DNA from: Mesorhizobium sp. M3A.F.Ca.ET.080.04.2.1
GTDB lineage: Bacteria; Pseudomonadota; Alphaproteobacteria; Rhizobiales; Rhizobiaceae
Length of the DNA stretch: 64,000 nt
Direction: 5' to 3'
Assembly: GCF_003952525.1 (NCBI RefSeq)
Contig: NZ_CP034451.1
Span: 186,001 to 250,000, forward strand
Positions 63,663-64,000 of the stretch are shown one piece after another. The position numbers and the translations under genes were made by a program. The notes under the pieces were generated by a model, which was not told the origin of the DNA, did not search any database, and was given only the letters and a program-made list of their open reading frames with translations. The stretch's first letter is position 1. Every line of letters begins with the position of its first letter.

Positions 63663-64000
63663 CTAGATCGTCCCTTGCGATTTCATGACATCCAGCTCTT
63701 GCGGTGAGAGCCCGACCAGCCGGGCGAGAACCAGATCGTTGTGCTCGCCGGGCGCAGGCGCCTTCTGCGGCGCCGCTTCGGCCATTTCGGAGAGCTTGAT
63801 GGGCAGGCCGAACATGCCGAGAAGCTGTCGTCCGACCGGCACCTGGACGATCATGTTGCGGGCGGCGATATGCGGATCCTCGACGACCTCCGCGATGGTC
63901 TTGATGGCGCTCAGCGGCACCTTGTCGCCGGCGAGCTCCTCGAGCTCGGCCTTGGTGTAGCGGCTGAACCATCGATCGAGCAGCGGCTTGACCTTCGTTT
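63663..64000 (-). CDS. CaiB/BaiF family III CoA-transferase, C-terminal end only
   Basis: The visible last 112 codons read LLDRWFSRYTKAELEELAG and IKTIAEVVEDPHIAARNMIV, ending in PGEHNDLVLARLVGLSPQEL before a TAG stop. This matches the C-terminal part of family III CoA-transferases. The gene runs off the right edge of the window, so the start and the active-site aspartate lie outside. Such enzymes move CoA from succinyl-CoA or acetyl-CoA to a free acid such as HMG, itaconate or carnitine. It would supply the thioester for the hydratase and lyase. Confidence 0.85.
   Translation of the reverse strand, partial: TKVKPLLDRWFSRYTKAELEELAGDKVPLSAIKTIAEVVEDPHIAARNMIVQVPVGRQLLGMFGLPIKLSEMAEAAPQKAPAPGEHNDLVLARLVGLSPQELDVMKSQGTI

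Noticed and set aside
1..64000. CRISPR arrays, rRNA operons or complete insertion sequences
   Set aside because: No regularly spaced direct repeats, rRNA-like stretches or transposase with terminal inverted repeats were seen; the SyrB-like gene has only an OrfA-like HTH and no partner.

Overview
The window looks like a catabolic, transport-rich accessory region of an alphaproteobacterium, most likely a Rhizobiales member close to Mesorhizobium. The support is high GC content, many ABC importers beside short-chain dehydrogenases, GMC oxidoreductases and CoA-pathway enzymes, and a SyrB-like gene. This assignment rests on gene style, not on a database match. No rRNA, tRNA, CRISPR array or complete insertion sequence was seen.

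Layout. (1) 1-9.4 kb: a frameshifted livM, a TetR regulator, and two divergent units that share a pair of TAACG-NN-CGTTA operators. The left unit encodes a beta-keto acid cleavage enzyme, two SDRs, an acyl-CoA synthetase and a saccharopine-dehydrogenase-like protein. The right unit encodes a second saccharopine-dehydrogenase-like protein and an SDR. (2) 9.7-14.0 kb: a one-polypeptide 5-oxoprolinase-type enzyme divergent from a MarR regulator. (3) 14.1-17.8 kb: two Gfo/Idh/MocA dehydrogenases, an epoxide-hydrolase-like enzyme and an ABM-domain protein behind a LacI-type palindrome. (4) 17.9-22.9 kb: an SDR and acoCBA (2-oxoacid/acetoin dehydrogenase type) divergent from a second TetR, with the same TAACG palindrome.

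(5) 23-45.4 kb: the most striking part. Three minus-strand operons each carry the same 46-bp upstream element. They are a CUT1 sugar ABC importer, an aminotransferase-HyuA-HyuB-SnoaL-GMC-FAH operon, and a GMC/gluconate-dehydrogenase-gamma/glyoxalase/D-2-hydroxyacid dehydrogenase operon. An RpiR regulator sits beside the first copy. A D-glutamate-cyclase-like gene and a LysR gene sit beyond the third. I read this as one regulon that imports and degrades a single, probably nitrogen-containing sugar-acid or lactam substrate. (6) 45.4-52.8 kb: a TetR remnant, a polyamine-type ABC importer with a fused double permease, an HTH regulator, and an oxidase-RidA pair. A 42-bp element is shared upstream of the importer and oxidase operons.

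(7) 53.6-54.9 kb: a SyrB-like gene and a gene-poor stretch with a perfect hairpin and a short match to a tRNA 3' end. (8) 55.1-64 kb: HMG-CoA-lyase-type enzyme, an RbsA/RbsC/RbsB-type importer including a permease fused to a beta-propeller lactonase-like domain, a second propeller protein, enoyl-CoA hydratase and the end of a CaiB/BaiF CoA-transferase. Together these suggest import of a lactone or hydroxy acid and its breakdown through CoA thioesters.
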